From an uncultured Psychrobacter sp. (lineage in GTDB: Bacteria > Pseudomonadota > Gammaproteobacteria > Pseudomonadales > Moraxellaceae): a DNA stretch of 64,000 nucleotides. The stretch is from the NCBI GenBank assembly GCA_947501045.1, contig CANMUI010000003.1, forward strand, positions 248,001 to 312,000, read 5' to 3'. The notes below the pieces were generated by a model. The model was not told where the DNA came from. It did no database searches and saw nothing but the letters and a program-made list of their open reading frames with translations. Shown piece after piece: positions 55,166-63,454 of this stretch. A program made the translations under genes and the position numbers. Numbering within the stretch: position 1 is the stretch's first letter; each line of letters starts with the position of its first letter.

Positions 55166-55741
55166 ATGAAGGTTCCAGCTATTTGCGACAACTGTGACAG
55201 TATTTTTCCATCTCTTTTTAACTTCCATAATTCTAATAATATTTCTTTCACTGGTTGTCAAGCAGAACCGTGTCCTAACTGTGGAGGTATAGGGCATATA
55301 CCTGACGGAGTATACAACTTTATCGGAGACACAATTGAATTACTAAGTGGACCTCAAAGGAGTATTAACGAGTTAGAAAAGCTAGCTTCTATATTAGAAC
55401 ATGCAAAAAATAATAAAGCCACTCCACAAACTATAGCTGAAGAAATTGATAAAGCTATTCCAGAATTATCATCGATAAAGGATTTATTACCTAAGACTCG
55501 CTCTGAACTATACGGGTTTATAACTATACTACTTACAATCTTAACTTTAATAATGAATCAAGCACAATCTAGCAACTCCTCTAAGATTGAAATTGATACT
55601 ATTATTAATAATATTTACCTACAAACTTCAGAAGCTCAAAAACCCCATAATTCTAAGACAGTAAATACTAGAAAAATTGGTAGAAATGAACTTTGTCCAT
55701 GTGGAAGTGATAAAAAATTTAAAAAATGCTGTTTGCCTTAA
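55166..55741 (+). CDS. Zinc-ribbon / membrane segment / SEC-C motif protein
   Basis: 191 residues; ATG at 55166 with AGGAG 6 nt upstream. The N-terminal zinc ribbon has CDNC (7-10) and CPNC (36-39), with a further Cys31. A helical region and one hydrophobic segment follow (LYGFITILLTILTLIM, 115-130). The C-terminal SEC-C zinc motif is RNELCPCGSDKKFKKCC (173-189), as found at the end of SecA and in many accessory proteins. The gene is notably AT-rich in codon choice compared with nrdA. No enzymatic domain is visible; it may be a membrane-tethered zinc protein. Possible roles such as defence effector are speculation. Confidence 0.8.
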   Translation: MKVPAICDNCDSIFPSLFNFHNSNNISFTGCQAEPCPNCGGIGHIPDGVYNFIGDTIELLSGPQRSINELEKLASILEHAKNNKATPQTIAEEIDKAIPELSSIKDLLPKTRSELYGFITILLTILTLIMNQAQSSNSSKIEIDTIINNIYLQTSEAQKPHNSKTVNTRKIGRNELCPCGSDKKFKKCCLP

Positions 55742-55743
55742 GC

Positions 55744-55825
55744 GCGTAGGTTGAGTAAAGCTTGCAATACCAAAAAAATTTAAATTAGCAATTTGTTGGG
55801 TCTCGTGCCTCGACACCAACCTACA
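55744..55825. repeat. REP-like palindromic unit, first type
   Basis: GTAGGTTG (55746-55753) is the inverted complement of CAACCTAC (55817-55824). The right part TTGGGTCTCGTGCCTCGACA with the following CCAACC forms its own short hairpin. The style resembles widespread REP-type intergenic repeats (GTAGGTTGGGT class). It immediately follows the SEC-C gene stop. Confidence 0.55.
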
Positions 55826-55835
55826 AGGTGTGAAC

Positions 55836-55951
55836 CGTAGGGTGGGTTAGCCAAAGCGTAACCCACCATGGATATTTAAAAATGACATAAATGGTGGGTT
55901 AGTTTTAGCCTCATTCTCTACAAGAACGAGATAAAACTAACCCACCCTACG
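55836..55951. repeat. REP/MITE-like inverted repeat, second type
   Basis: CGTAGGGTGGGTTAG (55836-55850) is exactly inverted at 55937-55951. Between them two hairpins form: GTGGGTTAGCC...GTAACCCAC (55842-55865) and GGTGGGTTAGTTTTA...TAAAACTAACCCACC (55893-55946). The GTAGGGTGGGTTAG signature is typical of dispersed REP-like elements. It lies between the SEC-C gene and the GC-rich block. Confidence 0.75.
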
Positions 55952-55974
55952 CCTAAATCTCATGATTAAAGTTT

Positions 55975-56148
55975 GAACGCCGCCCGAACAAGGTCGTTTA
56001 GCCGCGACTATAGCGGTATCCTGCCAACGACGATGGCGATGCAGTCTGTGGCTGGGAGTGGTCGCTCGAACGTTGGAACGCTACCAGACTGGGTAGACTG
56101 CACGCCAGCGGCTAGGCAGATACAAGCGGTAGGCGGGATGGGCTACTT
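55975..56148. other. Isolated GC-rich block, possible structured RNA or gene remnant
   Basis: About 175 bp of distinctly GC-rich sequence between strongly AT-rich flanks. A plus-strand frame is open for 61 codons (55973-56158) with no Shine-Dalgarno. Inverted pairs include GCAGTCT (56041-56047) with AGACTGC (56095-56101), and an alternative CAGTCTG (56042-56048) with CAGACTG (56085-56091). It could be a remnant of a foreign coding gene, part of the adjacent repeat, or an RNA. Not identified. Confidence 0.4.
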
Positions 56149-56182
56149 AAATAGTTAAAATAAATACAATAACAAATAAGAC

Positions 56183-56204
56183 CTAATTTTCGTGCTAAAA
56201 TTAG
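56183..56204 (+). promoter_or_regulatory. Candidate operator upstream of the toxin-antitoxin pair
   Basis: CTAATTTT (56183-56190) and AAAATTAG (56197-56204) form an 8-bp inverted repeat with a 6-nt centre, 38 nt upstream of the antitoxin start. Phd/YefM-type antitoxins usually autorepress at such palindromes; binding is inference. Confidence 0.4.
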
Positions 56205-56242
56205 CCCTATATTTAGAGCTTAATATTAGTGGAGATTAAATC

Positions 56243-56494
56243 ATGCAACCGATATTTGCGACACAGACAGCCAGTATCTCAGAACTAAAGGCCAACCCTT
56301 CGGCACTAATTAAACAGTCAGATGGTGAGTCCATTGCTATTTTAAATCATAACAAACCTGTGGCTTATTTAGTTTCAACAGATATGTATGAGCGCATGAT
56401 GGAAGCGATGGACGATATGGCATTGAGCCAAACCGTTGACGCACGAATGAATGACGGGCAAGTACCTGTAAAGGTAACGTTGGATGACTTATAA
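56243..56494 (+). CDS. Phd/YefM (StbD-like) antitoxin
   Basis: 83 residues; ATG at 56243 with GGAG upstream. Phd/YefM DNA-binding fold pattern: ISELKANPSALIKQSDGESI, AILNHNKPVAYLVSTDMYER. The C-terminal part (MALSQTVDARMNDGQVPVKV) is the probable toxin-neutralising tail. Its end overlaps the toxin start by 11 bp, the normal antitoxin-first arrangement. Expected to autoregulate with the toxin. Confidence 0.9.
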   Translation: MQPIFATQTASISELKANPSALIKQSDGESIAILNHNKPVAYLVSTDMYERMMEAMDDMALSQTVDARMNDGQVPVKVTLDDL

Positions 56495-56771
56495 TCTTGA
56501 GTTTCATCCTTTAGCATTAAAAGAATGGAAGAAGATAGCGCCCAGTATTCAGCAGCAATTTAAGAAAAAATTACAGCAGCGTCTAGCAAACCCTCGTGTT
56601 CCTGCTTCAAAACTTTCAGGACACACAGATACTTATAAAATCAAACTACGCACCATAGGCTATCGTCTGGTTTATACTGTCAAAGATGATGTAGTGGTGG
56701 TTTATGTGCTAGCCGTAGGCAAAAGAGAAAATAATAAAGTATATGAAAGCCTTGTGTCGCGCCAACCATAA
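56484..56771 (+). CDS. RelE/ParE-superfamily (StbE-like) toxin
   Basis: 95 residues; ATG at 56484 within the antitoxin end. The RelE-type fold shows YNLEFHPLALKEWKKIAPSI, FKKKLQQRLANPR, KLSGHTDTYKIKLRTIGYRL and VVVYVLAVGKRENNKVYE. Conserved basic residues (Lys, Arg61-65, Lys/Arg in GKRE) fit a ribosome-dependent mRNA endonuclease. Coupled to the antitoxin; it looks intact. Confidence 0.9.
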   Translation: MTYNLEFHPLALKEWKKIAPSIQQQFKKKLQQRLANPRVPASKLSGHTDTYKIKLRTIGYRLVYTVKDDVVVVYVLAVGKRENNKVYESLVSRQP

Positions 56772-56811
56772 CTGAAACACAAAAAAATAAAAATAAACGG
56801 AGGTCATAAAC

Positions 56812-57162
56812 ATGCAATATACCGCAATCATCAAAGACGGTGGATTGTTTATCCCGAACGTATTTGCAGACCTAAACGATGGTAGCTCACATATCGTACA
56901 AGTAGAGATGGATATCGAAGAGGTACGTGAGCAATTAAGCACAAATAATGCACCCAAAGAGACAAAAGCGCTGAGAAAGCCACCAAAGAGACAAGCGCAA
57001 AAAGCCGTATCGAAACCATCGCCAGATGCTGATGCAAGCGCACTTAGCAAAGGTGATGTCGGCGAACTAGAAGGACTTAATGATATGGAGCTGAGCGAGA
57101 TCATCAAGGCTTATATGAATGATGAATCCGCATCGTCGCAGATATCTTTAGAGAATTTATAA
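56812..57162 (+). CDS. Unknown 116-residue protein between the toxin and nrdB
   Basis: ATG at 56812 with GGAGG 7-8 nt upstream. The N-terminal ~40 residues form a compact beta-like unit (MQYTAIIKDGGLFIPNVFAD, IVQVEMDIEEVREQL). A Lys/Pro/Ala-rich linker (KPPKRQAQKAVSKPSP) follows, then an acidic C-terminal helix (MELSEIIKAYMNDE). The N-terminus is reminiscent of antitoxins with swapped-hairpin folds, but no toxin partner follows it. It lies 40 bp after the StbE-like gene and 49 bp before nrdB. Family not recognised. Confidence 0.65.
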   Translation: MQYTAIIKDGGLFIPNVFADLNDGSSHIVQVEMDIEEVREQLSTNNAPKETKALRKPPKRQAQKAVSKPSPDADASALSKGDVGELEGLNDMELSEIIKAYMNDESASSQISLENL

Positions 57163-57211
57163 CGTATCGCAATTAAACTTTAACAACCGCATAACCACTA
57201 AAGGCAGTACC

Positions 57212-58345
57212 ATGACTTACTCAATTTTTTCCCAAACGCCGAATAATGCCCTTAAAGAACCGATGTTCTTTGGTCAACCCGTCAACGTGGCGCGATACGA
57301 CCAACAAAAGCATCCGATCTTTGAGCAGTTGATCGAAAAGCAGTTATCGTTCTTTTGGCGTCCCGAAGAAGTTGATGTGTCACGCGACCGCATCGACTAT
57401 GGTAATTTGTCCTCGCATGAGCAGCATATTTTTATCAGTAACCTCAAGTACCAGACCCTACTCGACTCCATCCAAGGTCGCAGCCCCAACATTGTCCTGT
57501 TGCCGCTAGTATCGATCCCAGAGCTTGAGACATGGATTGAAACTTGGTCATTTAGTGAAACCATTCACTCACGTAGCTATACCCATATCATTCGTAATAT
57601 CGTCAACGATCCTAGCATCGTCTTTGATGACATTATGCAAAACGAGCACATCTTGGAGCGCGCCTCTGATATTGCGCAGTATTATGACGAGCTGTATCGC
57701 AACTCGCAGCTATATAGCTTATACGGTGCTGGCACGCATAATGTTAATGGTGAAGAGATTACTGTCGATCTGCGCTCATTAAAGAAGCAGTTGTATCTGT
57801 GCATTATGGCGGTCAATGTACTTGAGGCCATTCGCTTTTATGTGTCCTTCGCCTGCTCGTTCGCTTTTGCTGAGCGCAAACTGATGGAAGGTAATGCCAA
57901 GATTATTAAACTCATTGCGCGTGATGAAGCGCTGCATCTGACTGGCACGCAGCATATGCTCAACCTTATGCGTAATGGTAAAGACGATCCAGAGATGGTG
58001 GAGATCGCCAAAGAGTGCCATGAACAAGGTATCGAGATTTTCCGTAAAGCGGCTGAGCAAGAAAAAGAGTGGGCAGGATATTTGTTTAAAGACGGCTCGA
58101 TGATTGGACTGAATAAAGATATTCTTTGCCAATACATAGAATATATTACTAATTTGCGTATGGAAGCGGTTGGCTTGCCCTCAGCGTTCCCAAACTCGAA
58201 GTCCAACCCTATTCCTTGGATCAATACGTGGCTATCGTCTGATAATGTACAGGTGGCGCCGCAAGAGACCGAGATTAGCTCGTATCTGGTCGGTCAGATT
58301 GATTCAGACTTATCAGAAAGTGATTTTGATGACTTTGAGCTTTAA
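57212..58345 (+). CDS. nrdB: NrdB, class Ia ribonucleotide reductase small subunit
   Basis: 377 residues; ATG at 57212. It carries the diferric-tyrosyl radical that activates NrdA. Iron-ligand and radical motifs: DYGNLSSHEQHIFISNLKYQ, IETWSFSETIHSRSYTHIIR and ARDEALHLTGTQHML. The acidic C-terminus (SDLSESDFDDFEL) is the NrdA-binding tail. It is separated from nrdA by ~2.95 kb. No separate promoter could be assigned, so its transcription source (read-through or internal promoter) is an open point. Confidence 0.98.
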   Translation: MTYSIFSQTPNNALKEPMFFGQPVNVARYDQQKHPIFEQLIEKQLSFFWRPEEVDVSRDRIDYGNLSSHEQHIFISNLKYQTLLDSIQGRSPNIVLLPLVSIPELETWIETWSFSETIHSRSYTHIIRNIVNDPSIVFDDIMQNEHILERASDIAQYYDELYRNSQLYSLYGAGTHNVNGEEITVDLRSLKKQLYLCIMAVNVLEAIRFYVSFACSFAFAERKLMEGNAKIIKLIARDEALHLTGTQHMLNLMRNGKDDPEMVEIAKECHEQGIEIFRKAAEQEKEWAGYLFKDGSMIGLNKDILCQYIEYITNLRMEAVGLPSAFPNSKSNPIPWINTWLSSDNVQVAPQETEISSYLVGQIDSDLSESDFDDFEL

Positions 58346-58422
58346 CGGTTTTAAGCTTTACTAATTTCAGCTTTCTTTATTTAAATAGTTTTGACGTTAT
58401 AAAAAGAGCGATAGGATTTATC

Positions 58423-58689
58423 ATGACGTGGGTAATGACCAGCAAAAAGCAGTTTTATTTGCATGACGATGAGAGCTTGCTCGATGGGCTGCTGCGTACT
58501 GGACACGAGGTTAATTTTCAGTGCCGTGAGGGTTATTGTGGCAGCTGCCGCGTGCAGTGGATTGCCAGCTCGCATCCTATCGATTACCCTTTTGCACCGC
58601 TAGCTATGGTTGAGGAGGATGAGATACTGCCTTGCTGCTGCCGTGTCCAAGGCGTTATCTATATTAATCATGAACCAGTAAGAGACTAA
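58423..58689 (+). CDS. [2Fe-2S] ferredoxin, YfaE-like, RNR maintenance
   Basis: 88 residues; ATG at 58423. Cluster ligands Cys34, Cys39, Cys42 (QCREGYCGSCR) and one of Cys71-73 (LPCCCRVQG), plant-type ferredoxin pattern. Directly following nrdB (77 bp) matches the E. coli nrdA-nrdB-yfaE arrangement, where YfaE supplies electrons to rebuild the NrdB cofactor. A terminator follows. Confidence 0.92.
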   Translation: MTWVMTSKKQFYLHDDESLLDGLLRTGHEVNFQCREGYCGSCRVQWIASSHPIDYPFAPLAMVEEDEILPCCCRVQGVIYINHEPVRD

Positions 58690-58711
58690 TGGCTAAAAAT
58701 ATTTGAACCAT

Positions 58712-58753
58712 AAAAAGCGCGTTATCCTAACTGTAGGACAACGCGCTTTTTTT
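58712..58753 (+). terminator. Bidirectional terminator between the ferredoxin and DegS-like genes
   Basis: AAAAGCGCGTT (58713-58723) pairs with AACGCGCTTTT (58740-58750), inner TCCT/AGGA, flanked by A- and T-runs. It serves the nrdB-ferredoxin transcript (plus) and the protease gene (minus). Confidence 0.9.
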
Positions 58754-58764
58754 GACTCATGCAC

Positions 58765-60090
58765 CTACTGCGTTGGCGCTTCTTCCTCAAATAGCTTTAG
58801 CAGCTCCTCACGCATACGATCACGCTCAGCCTCTGACATCATTGGTGTCTCGCCATCACCTTCAAAACCAGGTTGATTGCGACCACCGAGGCTTTCATCA
58901 TAGATCACTCGTGGCGGCTCAACTGCTTCTTGCGCAGGACGCTCCTCAAGTGTGATCAGGGCTTGCTCGTTTTTGCCGTTACGTAGTATTTGCGCTTCTA
59001 GTACAGTATCGGGCGACTTACGGGCGACGTATTGGATCAGCTTATTGGCATCAGTCATCTCCACCCCATCAATGGTCAAGATGATATCGCCCACTTGTAA
59101 ACCGCTCTTAGCCGAAGGACCTCCTGGCACCACGTTTAATACTTCTACGCCTGTCGAGGTTTCAAGCTGGGTGGGATCGCGCAGCTGCGATTGAATCTCA
59201 ATGCCGAGCCAGCCGCGGCTTACGCGCCCATCTTTAATTAGTGCATTCATCACTTGTTCAACTAGCGCAGTTGGAATAGCAAAACCGATACCCATTGAGC
59301 CGCCTGAGCGCGAAAAAATAACCGTGTTAATACCGACCAACTCGCCATTGGCATCAACCAAAGCCCCACCTGAGTTACCCGGATTGATAGCCGCATCCGT
59401 TTGGATAAAGTCCTCAAACTTATTGACGCCAAGTCCAGTACGGCCTGTCGCTGAGATAATACCTTGCGTAACTGTCTGCCCTACACCGAAGGGATTACCA
59501 ATAGCCAATGCCAAATCACCTACGCGGCTAGGCGCTTCACGAAAAGCCAGCGGCGTAAGGCCAGTCATATCCACTCTAATAACCGCCAAATCGCTATCAG
59601 GATCAGTACCTATCACCTGGGCACGACTTTTGCGACCGTCATTAAAAGCTACCGTAATCTCATCAGCTTTTTCTACTACGTGCGCGTTGGTCACAATATA
59701 ACCATCTTCTGAGACGATTACCCCAGAGCCTAAGTTAGTAGGCCCCTGCCCTTGCGGCGTATCCCCATGAAACTCAAAAAAGCGGCGCAGCACCGGATCA
59801 TCCATGTAAGGATGCTCTGCCATAGCTTGGGTAGTATAAATATTAACGACCGACTGTGAGGCACGAGCAACAGCATCGTGATAAGAAGCCATAGGTAGAG
59901 GGGCGTCTGAGTTTGGCATTTGTGTCTGACTAGCTTCAGTTCTAGGCGGCTCCCACACCGTCTCCGATGATGGCGTCCTCATACTCATATACAACCAGAC
60001 AAACGCTGCAATTACTATCAGCAATAAAATCCAAGGTAGCCACTTAAAAAGCGACGACTTGGTCTTACGGGTGTTTGGAGATGACGACAT
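58765..60090 (-). CDS. Membrane-anchored DegS-like HtrA serine protease with one PDZ domain
   Basis: 441 residues; ATG at 60090. An N-terminal anchor helix (residues ~17-36, LPWILLLIVIAAFVWLYM) precedes the trypsin-like domain with His137 (IVTNAHVV), Asp167 (DPDSDLAVI) and Ser240 (NPGNSGGAL). A single PDZ domain (STGVEVLNVVPGGPSAKSGL) and an acidic C-terminal tail follow. One anchor plus one PDZ fits DegS/AlgW-type site-1 proteases that cleave anti-sigma factors; the target is not in the window. The ~70-residue charged C-terminal tail is longer than in E. coli DegS. Confidence 0.92.
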   Translation of the reverse strand: MSSSPNTRKTKSSLFKWLPWILLLIVIAAFVWLYMSMRTPSSETVWEPPRTEASQTQMPNSDAPLPMASYHDAVARASQSVVNIYTTQAMAEHPYMDDPVLRRFFEFHGDTPQGQGPTNLGSGVIVSEDGYIVTNAHVVEKADEITVAFNDGRKSRAQVIGTDPDSDLAVIRVDMTGLTPLAFREAPSRVGDLALAIGNPFGVGQTVTQGIISATGRTGLGVNKFEDFIQTDAAINPGNSGGALVDANGELVGINTVIFSRSGGSMGIGFAIPTALVEQVMNALIKDGRVSRGWLGIEIQSQLRDPTQLETSTGVEVLNVVPGGPSAKSGLQVGDIILTIDGVEMTDANKLIQYVARKSPDTVLEAQILRNGKNEQALITLEERPAQEAVEPPRVIYDESLGGRNQPGFEGDGETPMMSEAERDRMREELLKLFEEEAPTQ

Positions 60091-60349
60091 ATAAGAACCT
60101 CTATAATTTTTATATTAGAAAAAGCTATATACAACGAAGGGGATACTATAGAAATGCTACATGACAAGATGGATAAATGAGCACTTTAGCGTATGCAGAT
60201 TATAGCGAGAGTGTATAAAAACATCCGTAAAAATAGTAACGTATCGTGTACCTTTTCAGTTATTGTGCTTAACTGAGATTTTGCAACACTATGCTAAGAT
60301 AAATATTATATAAATCTATTACTAAATAAAATTAGATTAGGAAGCTACT

Positions 60350-61219
60350 ATGTCAGATAACACTACTTTGCCTCAAGGAGCAGATCCTATGGTGCAAAAA
60401 GCAAATGCTACGATTACCGCGCAAACATTAACCAAGTTTTGTGACGATTACCTAGAGGCCAACGCTTTTAAAGACTATTCTCCTAATGGTTTGCAAGTAG
60501 ATGGCGGGCAACCTATTAGGCGTATCGTTACTGGCGTGACAGCGTGCGAGGCGTTGATTGATGCGGCAATCGCAATTGAGGCTGACGCTATTATGGTACA
60601 TCATGGTTACTTTTGGAAAGGTGAGCCTGCACCTATCACTGGTATGAAGGGACAGCGTGTTCGTAAACTTATGCAGCATGGGATCTCGTTGATAGCTTAT
60701 CATTTGCCGCTAGACGCTCATCCTATTATCGGCAATAACGCCAAACTTGCAGAAGCTTTAGGATTAACCATTACCGGCGCGCTCTATCCTCATGAGTCGC
60801 ATCCAGTTGGCAACATTGCTACCTGCCAGCCGCAAAATACAGATGCTTTAATAGCGACGATTACGCAAGCGTTGCATCGTGTACCTTTGCATATTCCAGC
60901 TCATTATAGTGACTCCAATCTTAGCGCTGAAGATTCTAAGCAGCTAAACCATGCCGAATCTAAGCTTATTGAACGCGTAGGTATCTGCACAGGCGGCGCG
61001 CAAGATATGATTGAACAAGCCGCTGCCATGGGCTGTGATGCCTATATATCAGGCGAGATATCAGAGCGTACCACTCATAGTGCCCGCGAGCTTGGCATTG
61101 ACTACTTCGCTTGTGGTCATCATGCGACAGAACGCGACGGTATCAAAGCTTTGGGCGAGCTGATTGCAGAGCATTTTAGTGTACCGGTTAGTTTTATTGA
61201 TATTGACAACCCAGCGTAA
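60350..61219 (+). CDS. Nif3-like dinuclear metal-centre protein (YbgI family)
   Basis: 289 residues; ATG at 60350 with TAGGAAG upstream. Motifs of the family: DYSPNGLQVDG, AIMVHHGYFWKGEP (first metal His pair), AYHLPLDAHPIIGNN, then C-terminal GICTGGAQDMIEQA, DAYISGEISERTTHSAREL and ACGHHATERDGIKAL (second His set). The family forms a hexameric toroid and binds two metals; a GTP cyclohydrolase-type function was proposed but not settled. It is divergent from the DegS-like protease, a common neighbour pairing in this group as far as I recall. Confidence 0.92.
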   Translation: MSDNTTLPQGADPMVQKANATITAQTLTKFCDDYLEANAFKDYSPNGLQVDGGQPIRRIVTGVTACEALIDAAIAIEADAIMVHHGYFWKGEPAPITGMKGQRVRKLMQHGISLIAYHLPLDAHPIIGNNAKLAEALGLTITGALYPHESHPVGNIATCQPQNTDALIATITQALHRVPLHIPAHYSDSNLSAEDSKQLNHAESKLIERVGICTGGAQDMIEQAAAMGCDAYISGEISERTTHSARELGIDYFACGHHATERDGIKALGELIAEHFSVPVSFIDIDNPA

Positions 61220-62066
61220 CCATGTCTAACCTTATCAGCATAAAAGCCGTCATAAGCATAAAAGCTATTTGAGTTTTACATAACAATAGTTTACGAGCAA
61301 AGCCTATTAAATGATCTTCAATTCTTGACTTCTTTTTACAAATGTAGTTATATATTCATATACATAAATATTGTGCTATTCATAACCGTCTATACGCTAA
61401 TTGTTAAGTTTTATCACTCTTTTATTAACTTAACTTGAATAATGCAATAGTTAACTGCATAAAGTTAGCTTGTAGTAAGATGTTTTGTCATGAGACTTTT
61501 CATTTATTAAGACCTCCGGTTATAACGTTAGATACAGAGTAACTGTGCTCAACGTTGCGATAATTGCTCATACTGACGTGCATTGTTTTATTTGTACATT
61601 TATACATAAGTTATTTACCTATAGCCACTTACAAACCCTTACTTATAAAAAGTGGGTTTAATGATAAGTAATTTTGTTACTGGTATTATAAAACTTTAGT
61701 ACGCAATGCCTTATGTCGTTTGCCAATATTGCTCGATGGTAATAATATAGTAGTGCTTTTGGTAGTGGTTGATTCATAGCCTTAACAGCTCATCTATATG
61801 TAATGCAGCAAACAACTATAGCTGATACCAATCGTCTGGTTTCAAATAGCTATTACTGCTTGCGTTATCGTCGCAATAACTTATTCATGACCTTACCTGT
61901 TTGATATGACGAATTCTCATATTGACTATAAGTAATATCGTGCTTGTATTAATGACAAGCTGACTATTATTTAGGCTGTTGCTCAATAGTTGTCTATTAT
62001 TCAGATGGCTATACGTATGAGTTACAGCTCAGCGGTAAGTAGGATGGTCGACAATAGGAGACATTC
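61220..62066. other. Long AT-rich intergenic region
   Basis: About 850 bp between the Nif3-like gene and the lytic transglycosylase. No credible ORF, tRNA or clear terminator was found. Several weak -10-like hexamers exist but cannot be ranked. It is one of the two longest gaps without any assigned element in the window. Confidence 0.55.
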
Positions 62067-63317
62067 ATGCAGCGTATTACTTATCGTGTCAAGGTATCTG
62101 CGCAAGGTGCCAAACGCCGTATCTCTTACTTACTGCGTCCTACCAAGCGCGGCTCTCGCACTAAAAGTAACCTCGTTCCTTGTAATTCCTTTACCTCTGG
62201 CAACTCTTCTGTTCATTCAGTACCGCTGCCCCGTTTTACCAAGACCAAAAGAGCGATACAAGTATCAAGTATTGCCCTTCTCTCCCTACCCGCCGAAAGC
62301 TTTACGACGATGGGTACAAAGCATCTAGCTTATGATATACCAGCCTATGATCATGTGATGTTAGATAAAACGCTAACCATTGCCGCTGTCCCAGGAGATA
62401 GTACTTATTTTGCTACCGATGGCTTCCAACATGGCTTTGGCTATGATTTGGTACGCAGCTATGCCGATGAGCTTGGCGTAGATGTTGAGCTCAAGGCTTA
62501 CGCTAATGAAGAGATGGCGCTAAAAGCTTTGCAGTCAGGGCGTGCTGATATGGCTTTGACCACTGCTAGCACTCAGCTCAAAAGTCAGCTTAACCTACCT
62601 TCTGTCAATGTCAGCTGCGGCTATGATACCAGTTTAACTAAAAATGGCTTGCACCCAAAAGTCAGCTGGACATTCAAGCAAGCTGATGATCCTTTATCTA
62701 AAAAGGCCAGTAATTTCTTATGTGACAGTATTAAGGTTAATAGTACGCAAAAACTAGCGGCTTTTTATAATCAAAACTTGTTAAAAGATGCCTACAGCCA
62801 AAACCACTTTAAGCAAACCCTCACTGAGAAGTTGCCTGATTACCAGTCTTCTTTTCAAGAGCAAGCCCGTAACTACAATCATGATTGGCAGCTGCTAGTA
62901 GCGATGGGCTACCAAGAATCGCATCTTGATGCCAATGCGGTCTCGCCCACAGGGGTACGTGGCCTTATGATGCTGACTAACAGTACCGCAAAAGCTATGG
63001 GGGTCTCTGATCGCGTTGATCCTTATCAAAGTATTGGCGGCGGCGCACGCTACCTAGAAGAGATGAAAGCCAGCTTTGACGACGTACCCAAAACTGATAG
63101 GATTTGGTTCGCTTTGGCCGCTTACAACATGGGTCCCAATGCCATTAAGCGTATCCAGCGCGAACTTGATGCGGATGGTATTGACGATAAAAGCTGGGCG
63201 AACGTTTATGCTTATTTGGCAGAAAATAAAGCTGCCAACAGCCGCTACGTGCAGTGTATGCACTACGTTAGCAATATTAGAAGTTATCTTGAGACTATTA
63301 AAACCCAGACAGTTTAA
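62067..63317 (+). CDS. MltF-like lytic transglycosylase
   Basis: 416 residues; ATG at 62067 with AGGAG 7 nt upstream. A long basic N-terminal stretch (~75 residues) replaces the expected signal peptide; a weak hydrophobic segment (AIQVSSIALLSL) may act as an anchor. A partial periplasmic-binding-protein-like domain follows (FGYDLVRSYADELGVDVELK, ALKALQSGRADMALTTAS). The SLT catalytic domain has Glu in MGYQESHLDANAVSPTGVRG, then LMMLTNSTAKAMGV and FALAAYNMGPNAI. It cleaves peptidoglycan. The export route is the uncertain part. Confidence 0.9.
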   Translation: MQRITYRVKVSAQGAKRRISYLLRPTKRGSRTKSNLVPCNSFTSGNSSVHSVPLPRFTKTKRAIQVSSIALLSLPAESFTTMGTKHLAYDIPAYDHVMLDKTLTIAAVPGDSTYFATDGFQHGFGYDLVRSYADELGVDVELKAYANEEMALKALQSGRADMALTTASTQLKSQLNLPSVNVSCGYDTSLTKNGLHPKVSWTFKQADDPLSKKASNFLCDSIKVNSTQKLAAFYNQNLLKDAYSQNHFKQTLTEKLPDYQSSFQEQARNYNHDWQLLVAMGYQESHLDANAVSPTGVRGLMMLTNSTAKAMGVSDRVDPYQSIGGGARYLEEMKASFDDVPKTDRIWFALAAYNMGPNAIKRIQRELDADGIDDKSWANVYAYLAENKAANSRYVQCMHYVSNIRSYLETIKTQTV

Positions 63318-63348
63318 AAACACAACCTGCTGATAATTTAGACAATAA

Positions 63349-63386
63349 CTAAAAAAGCTGCTCTTATAAAAGGGCAGCTTTTTTAG
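63349..63386 (+). terminator. Bidirectional terminator between the MltF-like and LysM genes
   Basis: CTAAAAAAGCTGCTCT pairs with AGGGCAGCTTTTTTAG (one G-T), loop TATAAA, with A- and T-runs on both sides. Confidence 0.88.
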
Positions 63387-63454
63387 TTTCTATGGATCTT
63401 ATTACAAAGCATATTTTAAAAATTCAATCAATGAACAAAATATACTATTAGCAC

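Noticed and set aside
61990..62328. ORF overlapping the 5' end of the MltF-like gene in another frame
   Set aside because: The overlapped gene has a strong ribosome binding site and recognisable domains; the alternative frame shows no motif. A frameshift is mentioned as a check only.
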